DNA of 64,000 nucleotides from UBA2991 sp965221735 (GCA_965221735.1 OZ244910.1:868001-932000), one strand, 5' to 3'; counted from the first letter of the stretch, positions 8,727 to 18,237 are shown. Translations and numbers: made by a program. Notes: generated by a model from the letters alone, not told the origin.

Positions 8727-10058
8727 TCAGCGACTCGCGTTCGCCGGCTCGAACGTGACGTGCAGGTCGATCAGGCCGAACATCCGGCCGGGAATGTGGC
8801 GGTAGGTGTTCTTCTCCTCGTCAAGGCCAATCGACTCGAAGCGATCGAGCCAGGCGTGCACCGCCAGGTTCTGCTCCAGGCGCGAGAGCCCTGCGCCGGG
8901 GCAGTTGCGTGGCCCCTGCGAGAAGGTGAGGTGGCGGCCCGGGTTCGGGCGAGCCAGGTCGATGCTGTCAGCCTGCGGGAATGCCTCTTCGTCCCGGTTC
9001 CCGGCGCCGTAGCGCACGTGCAGGAGCGAGCCCGCCGGGATCTTCACCCCCTGGAACTCGACGTCCCGCGCGACCAGACGGCTTGAGCTGCCCTGGGTCG
9101 GTGCGTACACGCGCAGCGCCTCTTCGACGAAGAAGCGCACCTTGCTGCGGTCGCGCTTGAGCTCCTCCCAGACCCCGGGGTTCTGGGCGAGCAGCAGCCA
9201 CTCGGACGTCAGGGCGAACTGCGTCGTCTCGTTGCCGCCGATGTGCATCCCGAACGCCACCGACACGATCTCGGCGTCTGTCAGCTTGCGCCCCTCGTAG
9301 TCGACCTGGGTGAGGAAGGTGAGCATGTCGCTCCCGGGATTGCGCCGCTTCTCGTCCGCCTGCTCCTTCAGATACTGCTGGAACTCGACCAGGGCCTGCG
9401 CGTTCTCGACCTCCTCCGCGGGTGGCAGCTCGTCCTTGTGGTTGATGAAGTAGACGAAACGGCGGACCTGCGCCTCCTCGAACGCCTTGAGCTTCGGCAT
9501 GTCCTCCAGCGGCAGTCCGAGAATCGTCGTGATCACCCGCTGCGGGAGCGGCTGGGCGAACTCGGTCACCAGCTCTGCCCCGGTCCGGTGCTCCCAGCCG
9601 TCGAGCAGCGTGTCGACCTGCGCCCGGATCATGTCCGCATGCTGGTCGGCGCCGACGGGCCCGACCCACGGATCGGTGAGCTGCAGGCGGTGCTGCTTGT
9701 GGGATTCAAGGTCCGGGCGCAGCGACTCCCGTGCGTCGGCCGGCGTGCCGTACCCGGTGTCGCGGAAGATCTCCGTGGCCTCGTCGCTCGCCTGTCGCAG
9801 CTGGGACGGCGGGAACGTCTCCGGGTCCCGGATGATGCGGGAGATGTCCGCGTACTTGGTGATCACGTAGGCATCGGTACCGGGGGTCTTCCCGCCTCCC
9901 GGGATACGGAGCACGGGTGATTCCTCGTGTAGCAGGGAGTACGAGTCGTACCAGTGCTCCTGCGACCCGGGGGCGAAGAGGTCCACCTCCTCGACCTTCA
10001 TCGGGCACGCCATCTCGGCGTTCAGCATCTTCTGATCGTGTGCCGAAGCGGTGGTCAT
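8727..10058 (-). CDS. Cytochrome P450 (first of a divergent pair)
   Basis: Soluble bacterial-type haem monooxygenase, 443 residues. The I-helix oxygen-activation motif is GGNETT, the K-helix ExxR is EALR, and the haem-binding loop FSQGPRNCPG puts the thiolate ligand at Cys386. No membrane anchor is seen. It needs an electron donor (ferredoxin and reductase), and none is encoded nearby. ATG 10058 is well placed for the family. It is divergent from the second P450 across about 214 bp (10059-10272) that holds no other gene. The substrate is unknown. Confidence 0.93.
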   Translation of the reverse strand: MTTASAHDQKMLNAEMACPMKVEEVDLFAPGSQEHWYDSYSLLHEESPVLRIPGGGKTPGTDAYVITKYADISRIIRDPETFPPSQLRQASDEATEIFRDTGYGTPADARESLRPDLESHKQHRLQLTDPWVGPVGADQHADMIRAQVDTLLDGWEHRTGAELVTEFAQPLPQRVITTILGLPLEDMPKLKAFEEAQVRRFVYFINHKDELPPAEEVENAQALVEFQQYLKEQADEKRRNPGSDMLTFLTQVDYEGRKLTDAEIVSVAFGMHIGGNETTQFALTSEWLLLAQNPGVWEELKRDRSKVRFFVEEALRVYAPTQGSSSRLVARDVEFQGVKIPAGSLLHVRYGAGNRDEEAFPQADSIDLARPNPGRHLTFSQGPRNCPGAGLSRLEQNLAVHAWLDRFESIGLDEEKNTYRHIPGRMFGLIDLHVTFEPANASR

Positions 10059-10272
10059 GGCTCAGAACTCCCTCCGCCGGGTTCGCCGACCGTTCCAGCC
10101 AACCCCGATCGCAACCGGCGTACGGCCCATTCTATGCCGCCCGGGAGCGACCCAAGGGGCCAGTGCAGCGCCGGAGCGCTCAGAAATGGCGCACACTGTG
10201 CGGAGATCCGCAGCCCTGAAGGGGGACGGCCAACGCGGTCCTGTCGCAGGGCGCGAACGGACGGAGGAAGCC

Positions 10273-11532
10273 ATGTCGCTGACCACGTCTTCAGCTCAGG
10301 GGTCGACCCCGGACGACGCCATCATCGACGCGAGCGACTTCGACTCCCCCGGCTTCCTCGCAGACCCACATCCCCTCTACCGCCGGCTGCGTGCGCACCA
10401 CCCCGTCTACCACGACCGGCTGCACAACCAGTGGCACGTCACGCGCTACTGGGACCTCGTCGAGGTCTTCCGGGACGAGGAGGCCTTCGGCACCCGACCC
10501 CACAGCTACGAGACCGACGGCGTGCTCGGGCCGACGATGCTGAGCCTCGGCGGCGCCGAGCATGCCGCCCAGCGCAACCTCGTCGGTGACGCGCTCGTCG
10601 GGAAGAAGCTCGATGCGTTCACCCCCATCGTCCGGGACGTGGCCCGTTCGCTGGTCGAGACGTTCGCGGACCGCGGCCACGTCAACCTCACGCAGGAGTT
10701 CACGAGCCAGCTCCCGATCCGCGTGATCATGACGATGCTCGGCCTGCCCATGGACGACTTCGCCCTGTTCCAGCGCTGGTACCGCCAGTTCATGATGGGC
10801 ATGGGCTGGGCGGACGACACGCGCGCAACGGCCCTCAAGGCGCGAGCCGAGTACGAGGAGTACATGACGCCGTTCCTCGAGGCGCGGCGCGGCAACCTCG
10901 GCGAGGACCTGACCTCGCGGCTCATCCGCGAGGGCGTCCCCGACCCGGCGATCAAGACCTTCGTCTCGCTCCTCCTTTCAGGCGGCGGCGAAACGACCGA
11001 CAAGGCCATGGGGAACATGTGGTGGAACGTGCTCCAGGAGCCCGAGCTGGTGTCCCGGCTCGAAGCCGACCACTCCCTCCTGGACGCCTACTTCAGCGAG
11101 ACCATGCGCCACTCCCCGCCCGTTCACCGGGAGGACCGGGGCGCGACCCGTGACGTGGAGCTCGCGGGCGTCGAGATCCCGTACGGGGCCGTCGTGCGGT
11201 GCTGGCTCGCTTCAGGGAACCGCGATGAGGCGGTGTTCGAGGATCCCGATACGTTCGATCCGTTCCGTGGTGACCTCTACTCCGAACGGGACCTGCGTGC
11301 CGGCTACTTCCGGGACGGGCTCTTCGGCCACCTCGGCTTCGGTCTGGGCCGGCACTTCTGCATCGGCTACCAGCTCGCCCGGCGGGAGGCGGTCGTCGGA
11401 GCCCAGGAGCTGCTGAGGGTCATGAAGGAGCCGCGCCTCTCGGGCGAGCAGTTGGATGTCATCAAGGCCCGCAAGCGCGACGGCAGTATCCGCTCAGTGG
11501 CCGACCTGCACGTCGAGTTCGACCCGCGCTGA
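10273..11532 (+). CDS. Cytochrome P450 (second of a divergent pair)
   Basis: A 419-residue soluble P450, clearly a different subfamily from its divergent neighbour. The I-helix motif is GGGETT, ExxR is ETMR, and the haem loop FGLGRHFCIG places the ligand at Cys363. ATG 10273 has a GGAGG ribosome site 5-9 bases upstream; the frame is open further 5' but that part reads as intergenic sequence. A weak 5-bp hairpin (11533-11550) follows the stop. No ferredoxin gene is adjacent. The substrate is unknown. Confidence 0.93.
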   Translation: MSLTTSSAQGSTPDDAIIDASDFDSPGFLADPHPLYRRLRAHHPVYHDRLHNQWHVTRYWDLVEVFRDEEAFGTRPHSYETDGVLGPTMLSLGGAEHAAQRNLVGDALVGKKLDAFTPIVRDVARSLVETFADRGHVNLTQEFTSQLPIRVIMTMLGLPMDDFALFQRWYRQFMMGMGWADDTRATALKARAEYEEYMTPFLEARRGNLGEDLTSRLIREGVPDPAIKTFVSLLLSGGGETTDKAMGNMWWNVLQEPELVSRLEADHSLLDAYFSETMRHSPPVHREDRGATRDVELAGVEIPYGAVVRCWLASGNRDEAVFEDPDTFDPFRGDLYSERDLRAGYFRDGLFGHLGFGLGRHFCIGYQLARREAVVGAQELLRVMKEPRLSGEQLDVIKARKRDGSIRSVADLHVEFDPR

Positions 11533-11707
11533 CCCTGCCCGCAGACAGGGCATCGCCGAGGTTGCCGGGAGTGCCCGGTGAGGAGCTGCGGCGCGTGTGG
11601 ATGGCGGGCAGGGTGGGTAGCCCGCTGACTCGCGGCCAAGTGCTCCAACAGGCTCTTGCACCCCGTGCGAACATAGTCCAATATTGCGTCTCGCCTATTG
11701 AAGAAAC

Positions 11708-11726
11708 TTAGGTGATACTAATTCAC
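11708..11726 (+). promoter_or_regulatory. IdeR/DtxR-like iron box upstream of the iron-type binding protein
   Basis: The 19-mer TTAGGTGATACTAATTCAC agrees with the remembered IdeR/DtxR consensus (TTAGGTTAGGCTAACCTAA) at 12 of 19 positions, including the whole first half-site TTAGGT and the central CTAA. It lies 7 bp before the GTG start of a predicted iron-binding lipoprotein, in a locally AT-rich stretch. The second half-site is weak. Regulation by a DtxR-type repressor is inference. Confidence 0.4.
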
Positions 11727-11733
11727 GCAGGAT

Positions 11734-12774
11734 GTGACTGTGTCAACCACTCAAGCCGCGCGCCGTACTGCACCCATCAGGCGGGTCTGGATTCCCCTCA
11801 CCCTGCTGCTCGCCCTCGTGGTTGGCGCTGTCGTCGCCATGGGCTGCTCCGATGGCGATGAGACGATCACCGTCTATTCGGGACGTAGCCAGAACCTCAT
11901 TGGCCCCCTGCTCGAGCGGTTCGCCGAGGAAACGGGCATCGATGTCCAGGTGCGCTACGGCGGCTCCACCGACCTCGCCCTGCTCCTCCAGGAAGAAGGC
12001 GCCCGGACTCCCGCCGACGTGTTCATTTCCAGGAGCCCCGGTCCGATCGGGTTCCTCGCCGAGCGAGACCTGCTGGCCGAGCTGGACGGCGATGTCCTCG
12101 GGCTCGCCCCCTCCAGCCCGTCCGGCTACTGGGTCGCACTGACAGGGCGCCAGCGTGTGCTCGTCTACAACAAGGATCTCTTCGACCCGGCCGACCTCCC
12201 CACGTCCATCTACGAGCTCACCGAGGAAGAGTGGCTCGGGCGCGTGGCGCTGGCGCCCACCAACGGCTCGTTCCAGGACTTCTTCACCCTCTTCCGCCTG
12301 TCCGATGGCGACAATGCCGCTCTCGCCTGGCTGACGGCGCTTCACGACGGCGGCGCGCCCGTCTACCCCAACAACGTCTCGATCGTGCAGGCCGTTGCCC
12401 GTGGCGAGATCGAGATGGGGCTCGTCAATCACTACTACAACCTGCGAATCCAGGTGGAGGATCCCTCGACTCCCAGCGAGAACCACCACTTCAGGGACGG
12501 CGACCCCGGCGGCGTCACCATCGCCACTGCCATCGGCGCGACAGCCTCTGGCGACAAGGATGTCGCCCAGAAGCTGATTCGGTTCCTCACGAGCAAGGTG
12601 GCGCAGGAGTACTTCGGGCAGGCCAACTTCGAGTACCCGCTTGCCGTTGGGCTCGAGCTCGAAGGCGTCAACTCCGAGCCACCGGGTCCCGTCGACCTCG
12701 GCGAGTTCGACCGGCTGGGCACAAGCCTGGAACGCACCATTGAGCTGATCCGCGAGGCCGGCTTCGAGCCATAG
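11734..12774 (+). CDS. Iron(III)-type ABC transporter substrate-binding lipoprotein
   Basis: Family 1 extracellular solute-binding protein of the FbpA/FutA (periplasmic Fe3+) type, 346 residues. The N-terminal signal has a long hydrophobic core ending at VAMGC, a lipoprotein-like cleavage site, followed by the classic mature start ITVYSGRSQNLIGPLLERF. RYGGSTDLALLLQEEG, later MGLVNHYYNLR with the tandem tyrosines that bind Fe3+ in FbpA/FutA, and NFEYPLAVG near the end are all typical. GTG 11734 or GTG 11740 may be the start. No permease or ATPase gene is adjacent, so the transporter partners must lie elsewhere. Confidence 0.88.
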   Translation: MTVSTTQAARRTAPIRRVWIPLTLLLALVVGAVVAMGCSDGDETITVYSGRSQNLIGPLLERFAEETGIDVQVRYGGSTDLALLLQEEGARTPADVFISRSPGPIGFLAERDLLAELDGDVLGLAPSSPSGYWVALTGRQRVLVYNKDLFDPADLPTSIYELTEEEWLGRVALAPTNGSFQDFFTLFRLSDGDNAALAWLTALHDGGAPVYPNNVSIVQAVARGEIEMGLVNHYYNLRIQVEDPSTPSENHHFRDGDPGGVTIATAIGATASGDKDVAQKLIRFLTSKVAQEYFGQANFEYPLAVGLELEGVNSEPPGPVDLGEFDRLGTSLERTIELIREAGFEP

Positions 12775-12847
12775 AAGGGGCGGCCGGAACGGAGGAGTCG
12801 GGCGGGTGCGACCCCTCCTGGGAACCATGCGTGCCCGCACGCCTTCC

Positions 12848-14230
12848 CTACTTGCCGCCCGCACTTCCTTCGACAGCTGCCTCGGGGAGCGGTCCCGCAC
12901 CGGGAGTTCGGCCCGCGAGCACCTCGCGCAGCCGCCGCCGTTCCAGCGCTTCGACCCTCGGCGTGAACCGTACCACCAGCACCAGGCTCGACGCTGCCAC
13001 GACCGCCACGCCCATGTAGAGGAAGGCGTCCTGGAACGCGAGGCTCTCCATGCGGAACAGGAAGCCCGCCGCCACCGCGCCCGCGTTGCCCCCGGCGCCG
13101 ACAATGCCGGCCACGGTCCCCAGCGCCTTGCGGTTGATGAAGGGCACGACCGAGAACGTCGCCCCCTCCGACATCTGTACGAAGACGCTGAAGACGAGCA
13201 TGGCCGGGATCGCCAGCAGGAGCGCGTCCATGCGGGAGAAGAACATCAGGGCGATGCCCTCCACCAGGAGCACTCCCCCGAGGAACAGCACGCGGCCCCG
13301 CAGTCCGAAGCGAATTCCGGCGCGGTCGCCGAAGAAGCCCCCCGTCGTCCGGGCGAAGATGTTCATCAGTCCGAAGAGCCCCGCGACCACCCCCGCCAGT
13401 CCCACACCCATGCCGAAGCGGTCATGGAAGTAGAGGGCGGCCACGTTGTTGATCGTGAGCTCGACGCCGAAGCAGGCGCCGTAGATCAGGAACAACGCCC
13501 AGACGCGATGGTCTCGCGCAGCGGACCAGAACGCCCCCTTCGTTTCATCGGATTGGGGCAGAACGCCGCTGGCGCGCAGGTCGCGGAAGTCCCCATCGGG
13601 GGCGTCCCGGGTCACGCGGTAGTAGGCGATACCCGTCAGGAAGAGTGCAATGCCGGGCACGATCATCGCCACCCGCCAGCCCAGCGCTTCCCCCACCCCC
13701 ATGGCGACGACCACGGTCAGGACAAGCGGCATCACCATCTGCGTGACGCCCCCACCAAGGTTTCCCCAGCCCGCTGTGGTGGCGTTCGCGGTGCCCACGA
13801 TATTGGGGCCGAACATGACGGAGGTGTGGTACTGCGTGATGACAAAGGAGGCGCCGATGACGCCGATGCCCAGCCGGAACAGCAGGAACGTCTCGTAGCT
13901 CTGCGCGAGCCCGATGCCCATCACCGGCAGGGATCCCAGGAGCAGGAGCCCCGTGTAGGTGCGTCGCGGGCCGTAGCGGTCGCTCAGGTAGCCGATGACA
14001 AGCCGGGCGATGATCGTGATCGCGACGGACGCGATGATCGTGTTGCCCACCTCGGCCTTCGAGAGGTCGAGATCCTCGCGCACGACGGCCATCAGTGGCG
14101 CAATGCCGAACCACCCGAAGAAGGCGAGGAAGAAGGCCGCCCACGTCATGTGGAACGTGCGCATCTGCATGCTCTTCAGGCTGAACAGGTCGATCCGGGA
14201 CGCCTTGTTCCGGATTTGGGCTGTGTCCAA
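12848..14230 (-). CDS. narK: Nitrate/nitrite transporter of the NNP (NarK/NasA) MFS family
   Basis: Twelve-helix major facilitator that moves nitrate or nitrite across the inner membrane. Conserved elements include FGWFGIAPLM in helix 1, the MFS loop YLSDRYGPRR, and the nitrate signature AGWGNLGGGVTQM in helix 5. The protein is 460 residues with TTG 14230 as start, because GGAGG sits six bases upstream (14237-14241). The frame is open a further 24 codons to TTG 14302, but that extension lacks a ribosome site and is not conserved-looking. The gene follows nirA-nasA on the same strand after 213 bp that hold nothing recognisable. Confidence 0.93.
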   Translation of the reverse strand: MDTAQIRNKASRIDLFSLKSMQMRTFHMTWAAFFLAFFGWFGIAPLMAVVREDLDLSKAEVGNTIIASVAITIIARLVIGYLSDRYGPRRTYTGLLLLGSLPVMGIGLAQSYETFLLFRLGIGVIGASFVITQYHTSVMFGPNIVGTANATTAGWGNLGGGVTQMVMPLVLTVVVAMGVGEALGWRVAMIVPGIALFLTGIAYYRVTRDAPDGDFRDLRASGVLPQSDETKGAFWSAARDHRVWALFLIYGACFGVELTINNVAALYFHDRFGMGVGLAGVVAGLFGLMNIFARTTGGFFGDRAGIRFGLRGRVLFLGGVLLVEGIALMFFSRMDALLLAIPAMLVFSVFVQMSEGATFSVVPFINRKALGTVAGIVGAGGNAGAVAAGFLFRMESLAFQDAFLYMGVAVVAASSLVLVVRFTPRVEALERRRLREVLAGRTPGAGPLPEAAVEGSAGGK

Positions 14231-14443
14231 GTAATGCCTCCAACTGAAACCGGTCTCGGTCTTGGGAAACGGTAGGAGCCCCGCGTTTAAGGCTGTTTGC
14301 AACCAGGTGAACTCCGCGAGAACACGGTGTGTCGCCCGCGTTTCGTGCCAGGCATGTTTCGTGACGGCTCGTAGAGGACGCGGCGCAGGCCTCCACCGGC
14401 GGGCTGCCGGGTCGGGTGCGGCGACCGGAGGAGATAGCGGTGA

Positions 14444-16564
14444 CTAGAGCGGTTCCACCCGGACGGCGGCGAACTTCAGCTCTGGTTGCTTCGAACGCGG
14501 GTCGAAAGCCTCGCTGGTGACCGCGTTCACGGGCCCACCCTCGTGCCGCAGGGCGCCCCAGTGAAACGGCGCCCAGACCGTGCCCGGACGCACCCTCCGG
14601 TCGACGCGGGCGCGTGCCTCGAAGCTGCCCCGGCGGGAGCTGACACGGAGGGGCCGGCCGTTGCGAACGCCCAGGGGACGGGCGTCCGCGGGGTGGATCT
14701 CGAGCACGGGCTCGACCTCGCTCTTGTTGAGCTTGGGCACGTCGCCCGTGCGGGTCATCGTGTGCCACTGGTCCTTCACCCGCCCGGTCACGAGCGAGAG
14801 CGGATAGCGCTCGGTGAGGGCGTCGTCAGGCTCCCGATACGTGGGAACGTGGAAGCGCGCGCGGCCGTCCGGCGTGGCGAAGGGCGCGCCCTCGAAGAGC
14901 CGCGGGCGTTCGCGGCCTCCCTCGGGAAGGGGCCACTGGATCCCGCCCGAGGAGGCCCGCAGCAGCTCGTAGCTGACACCCGTGATGTCGAGATCCTGTC
15001 CCCGCGTGAGCTCCCGGTACTCGGCGAATATCTCCTCGACACCGCTGTACGAGAACGCTTCCCCGTATCCGAGGGCGGTGGCGACACGGCTGATGATCTG
15101 CCAGTCCGGGAGCGCCTCCCCGGGCGCCTCCCCGACCGCATCGAGGAGGCAGATTCGGCGCTCGCTGTTCGTCATGGTGCCGGTGCGCTCGGACCACTGC
15201 GCCGCGGGCAGGAGGACGTCGGCCAGCTCGCCCGTCTCCGTGGGGTGGTAGGCATCCTGGACGATCACCAGCTCGGCCTCCGCGAAGGCGGCGCGTACGC
15301 GTTCGCTATTCGGAAGCGAGGCGACGGGGTTCGTAGCCGCCACCCACACGACCTTCAGCTCACCGCGTTCCAGCGCCTCGACCATCTCCGAAGCGGTCAC
15401 CCCGGGACGCGAGGAAATCGAACCGGCAGGCACTCCCCAGGCCGCTTCCACATCCGCCCGGTCCCGGGCGTTGGCGACGAGGCGGTGGCCGGGCAGGGTG
15501 GGCGCGAGGCCGCCCGCCTCCCGGCCTCCCATCGCGTTCGGCTGCCCCGTCAGCGAGAACGGCCCGGCGCCGGGGCGGCCGATGTTCCCAGTCGCGAGCG
15601 AGAGGTTGATCAGCGCGAGGTTCTTGTCGACGCCCGACGTGCTCTGGCTCGCGCCCATCGTCCACAGCGTGAGGACGGGGCCGTTCGAAGCGATGATCCG
15701 TGCGGCGTCGACGATCTCCTGGGCCGCGAGCCCCGTCAGGTCGGCGGCGCGCTCGGCGGACCACCCTGCGAGCGAGGCCGCCACCTCATCCCAGCCGTTC
15801 GTGTGCTCGGCGATGAACGCTTCGTCCACCCCTCCGGCGAGCCGTACCTCGAAAAGCAGGGACTGCAGGAGAGCAACGTCGGTCCCCGGTTTGACCGGCA
15901 GGTAGAGGTCGGCAATCTCGGCGGTGCGCGTGCGCCGCGGATCGACGACGATCACCTTGACGTCGTCGCCGCCGCGGCGCTTCCGCGCCTTGATGCGATC
16001 GAACAGGATCGGGTGGCAGGCCTCGATGTTCGCCCCGAGGATGAGGAACGTGTTCGCCTGCTCGATGTCCGCGAACGAAGCCGGGGGCGAGTCGCTCCCG
16101 AAGGCGAGGTTGTAGGCGGCGACCGTGCTGGCCATGCAGAGACGCGAGTTCGTGTCCTGGTTGTTGGTCCCGATGTAGCCCTTGGCGAGCTTGCCGAAGA
16201 GGTAGTAGTCCTCCGTGTGGAGCTGGCCCGAGCCGTAGAACATGACCGAATGCGGGCCGTGCCGCTCGATTGCCGAACGGATGCCGCCGGCCACGCGATC
16301 GATCGCCTCATCCCAGGAAGCGGGGGCGAGGGCGCCACCCTTGCTTCCGCGAATGGCCGGCCGCAGGAGGCGGTCCTCTGACTCGAAGATGGCGGGGAGA
16401 AGGGCGCCCTTCGCGCACAGCCGCCCCCGGTTCACCGGATGGTCGGGATCGCCCTTGACCTTCGCGACCACCCCATCGCGGGCCTGGGCCAGGACCCCGC
16501 AGCCTGTCCCGCAGTAGCAGCAGATGGAGCGGAGCCAGTCCGTGCCGCCGCGTTCTCCCGGCAC
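14444..16564 (-). CDS. nasA: Assimilatory nitrate reductase catalytic subunit (molybdopterin, 4Fe-4S)
   Basis: Reduces nitrate to nitrite in the cytoplasm using a bis-MGD molybdenum centre. The protein is 706 residues. The N-terminal [4Fe-4S] ligands are Cys15, Cys18, Cys22 and Cys50 (CCYCGTGC...GRLCAKG). The Mo ligand is Cys143 in TNSRLCMAS, and the surrounding FGSDSPPASFADIEQA fits NasA rather than formate dehydrogenase. The C-terminal molybdopterin dinucleotide domain (about 590-706) contains VTGRVKDQWHTMTRTG. There is no C-terminal extra [2Fe-2S] domain as in some NasA, so ferredoxin is a likely donor. Start GTG 16564, six bases after the nirA stop, indicates an operon. Confidence 0.93.
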   Translation of the reverse strand: MPGERGGTDWLRSICCYCGTGCGVLAQARDGVVAKVKGDPDHPVNRGRLCAKGALLPAIFESEDRLLRPAIRGSKGGALAPASWDEAIDRVAGGIRSAIERHGPHSVMFYGSGQLHTEDYYLFGKLAKGYIGTNNQDTNSRLCMASTVAAYNLAFGSDSPPASFADIEQANTFLILGANIEACHPILFDRIKARKRRGGDDVKVIVVDPRRTRTAEIADLYLPVKPGTDVALLQSLLFEVRLAGGVDEAFIAEHTNGWDEVAASLAGWSAERAADLTGLAAQEIVDAARIIASNGPVLTLWTMGASQSTSGVDKNLALINLSLATGNIGRPGAGPFSLTGQPNAMGGREAGGLAPTLPGHRLVANARDRADVEAAWGVPAGSISSRPGVTASEMVEALERGELKVVWVAATNPVASLPNSERVRAAFAEAELVIVQDAYHPTETGELADVLLPAAQWSERTGTMTNSERRICLLDAVGEAPGEALPDWQIISRVATALGYGEAFSYSGVEEIFAEYRELTRGQDLDITGVSYELLRASSGGIQWPLPEGGRERPRLFEGAPFATPDGRARFHVPTYREPDDALTERYPLSLVTGRVKDQWHTMTRTGDVPKLNKSEVEPVLEIHPADARPLGVRNGRPLRVSSRRGSFEARARVDRRVRPGTVWAPFHWGALRHEGGPVNAVTSEAFDPRSKQPELKFAAVRVEPL

Positions 16565-16570
16565 CGCCGG

Positions 16571-18094
16571 CTAGCCCGCGGCCTCGGAGCCGGATTCGCG
16601 AACGCGCACCGCCTCGCTGCCGCGTAACGACCGCAGGGCGCCGGCTACGGTCTCGGGGAGGTCGTCGACGAGCACTCCCGTGGTGACCCGCTCGCCGAGG
16701 GCGGCGTCCTCCCCGAGCTTCCCGCCCACGAACAGGTCCGCGGCGTCAACGATCGCCTCGTCCCGGCGGACGCGGCTGCCCAGCAGGCCGATCTCGCCGG
16801 CCCGGTGCTGCCCGCACGCGTGTGGACAGCCCGACATCTGGAGCCGGACGGGCGCGTCGATCTCGTAGCGCGCGTCGAGGGCGCGAGCGAGCTTGAGCGC
16901 TTCGCCCTTCGTGTCGATCAGGCTGAAGTGGCAGAACTCCGTCCCCGTGCAGGTGACGACCGAGCGCATCCAGGGCGATGGTTCGGGGCTGAACGTCTCC
17001 AGAAACGGCTCCGCCAGGAGGGCGTCCAGGCGGGACTCGCGCACATGCGGAATGAGGACGTTCTGTTGCACCGTAAGCCGCAGCTCCCCCTCGCCGTCCT
17101 TGCCGGCCAGGCGACCGAACTCGATCAGCTGGTCCCCCGTGATTCTCCCGACCGGGACCAGGCAGCCGACGATGCGTCGTCCCGGCTGCCTCTGCGCGGT
17201 CACGCCAATGTGGTCGCCACCGTCCCGCCTGGTCGCCGGCACGCCTGCCTGCTCCAACGGGCGCCCAGAGCGTTCGCCCACCACCTCGCGGAAGCGCTCT
17301 ATTCCCCACTCCTTCAGAAGCACCTTCAGGCGCGAGGTCCGCCGGGACTCGCGAGGACCGTGGTCGCGAAAGACCTCGAGGACGGCGGTTGCCAGCGGAA
17401 CCACGTTCCCCGGCTCGACGAAGACGTCCAGGGGCTGGGCGTACATGGGCTCGCGGCCACCCATCGCCCCGCCCACCAGGACGTTGAAGCCGGCAGTCTG
17501 ACTGTCGCCGGCCAGGGCGGGAACGAAGGAGAGGTCGTGGGTCTGGGCGTGAATGCAGTCGTCCCGGCAGCCGGTGATGGCGAGGTTGAACTTGCGCGGC
17601 AGGTTGCTGAAGGCCTTGTGCCCGATGATCGCCTGCTGGAGCCGGACCGCGAGCGGGCGGCTGTCGATCAACTCGTTGGGATCGAGGCCGGCGACAGGGC
17701 ATCCCACTACGTTGCGAACGTTGTCCATGCCGCTCTGCTGCGAGGTGAGACCGGCAGCGGACAGGCGCTGGAAGATCCAGGGCACGTCCTCGATCTCGAT
17801 CCACCGCAGCTGGATGTTCTGCCGGGTCGTGATGTCAGCCTGACCCCGTCCGCAGCGATTCGCGATCTCGCCGATCGCTGCCATCTGCTCGCTCGTGAGA
17901 ACGCCGTTGGGAATCCGCAGCCGGAGCATGAAGTAACCCGGTGTCGCCTTGCGGTAGAACAGCCCGTACCACTTGAGGCGTTCGAAGTCGTCCGGGTCTA
18001 TGGCGGAATGCCCTTCCCGCGCATATCGAAGCAGGTCGGGAAACACGTCGAGCCCGTCCTTCGCCTGCTTCAGTGCCTCGATCTTGTTCGCCAT
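16571..18094 (-). CDS. nirA: Ferredoxin-dependent nitrite (or sulfite) reductase, sirohaem type
   Basis: Six-electron reduction of nitrite to ammonium using sirohaem and a [4Fe-4S] cluster. The protein is 507 residues. It has two ferredoxin-like half domains and two sirohaem repeats; TTRQNIQLRWIEI is the classic first motif. The cluster ligands are CTGTEFC (C-x5-C) and SGCPHACG (C-x3-C). Linkage to nasA and narK favours nitrite over sulfite. Start ATG 18094. First gene of the minus-strand nirA-nasA(-narK) unit. The 143 bp upstream hold no gene and no clear nitrogen-regulator site. Confidence 0.92.
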   Translation of the reverse strand: MANKIEALKQAKDGLDVFPDLLRYAREGHSAIDPDDFERLKWYGLFYRKATPGYFMLRLRIPNGVLTSEQMAAIGEIANRCGRGQADITTRQNIQLRWIEIEDVPWIFQRLSAAGLTSQQSGMDNVRNVVGCPVAGLDPNELIDSRPLAVRLQQAIIGHKAFSNLPRKFNLAITGCRDDCIHAQTHDLSFVPALAGDSQTAGFNVLVGGAMGGREPMYAQPLDVFVEPGNVVPLATAVLEVFRDHGPRESRRTSRLKVLLKEWGIERFREVVGERSGRPLEQAGVPATRRDGGDHIGVTAQRQPGRRIVGCLVPVGRITGDQLIEFGRLAGKDGEGELRLTVQQNVLIPHVRESRLDALLAEPFLETFSPEPSPWMRSVVTCTGTEFCHFSLIDTKGEALKLARALDARYEIDAPVRLQMSGCPHACGQHRAGEIGLLGSRVRRDEAIVDAADLFVGGKLGEDAALGERVTTGVLVDDLPETVAGALRSLRGSEAVRVRESGSEAAG

Positions 18095-18237
18095 CGACGC
18101 CGTACCTCGCCCTTCACGGTCGGCGATGGGTGTTGCGACGACATGACAGGCCGGTAAACGTTGGATGAACCCATGCTCTCGCCGAGCTACCCGATCGAAG
18201 CCCGCCCAGGAGGAAGAAGTCCACGCCGCCTTGAAGT

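Noticed and set aside
11533..11550. Terminator hairpin after the second P450 gene
   Set aside because: CCCTG/CAGGG gives only five pairs without a T-tract, too weak to list as its own feature.
12775..12847. Bidirectional terminator between the iron-binding protein gene and narK
   Set aside because: Short complementary stretches exist, but the stems are broken by bulges and there is no T-run.
14231..14302. N-terminal extension of NarK to TTG 14302
   Set aside because: GGAGG followed by TTG at 14230 is a much better start, and the extra 24 residues show no family pattern.
18095..18180. GlnR-like operator before nirA
   Set aside because: GTTTAC and GCAAC words are present but not at the spacing expected for a GlnR box.
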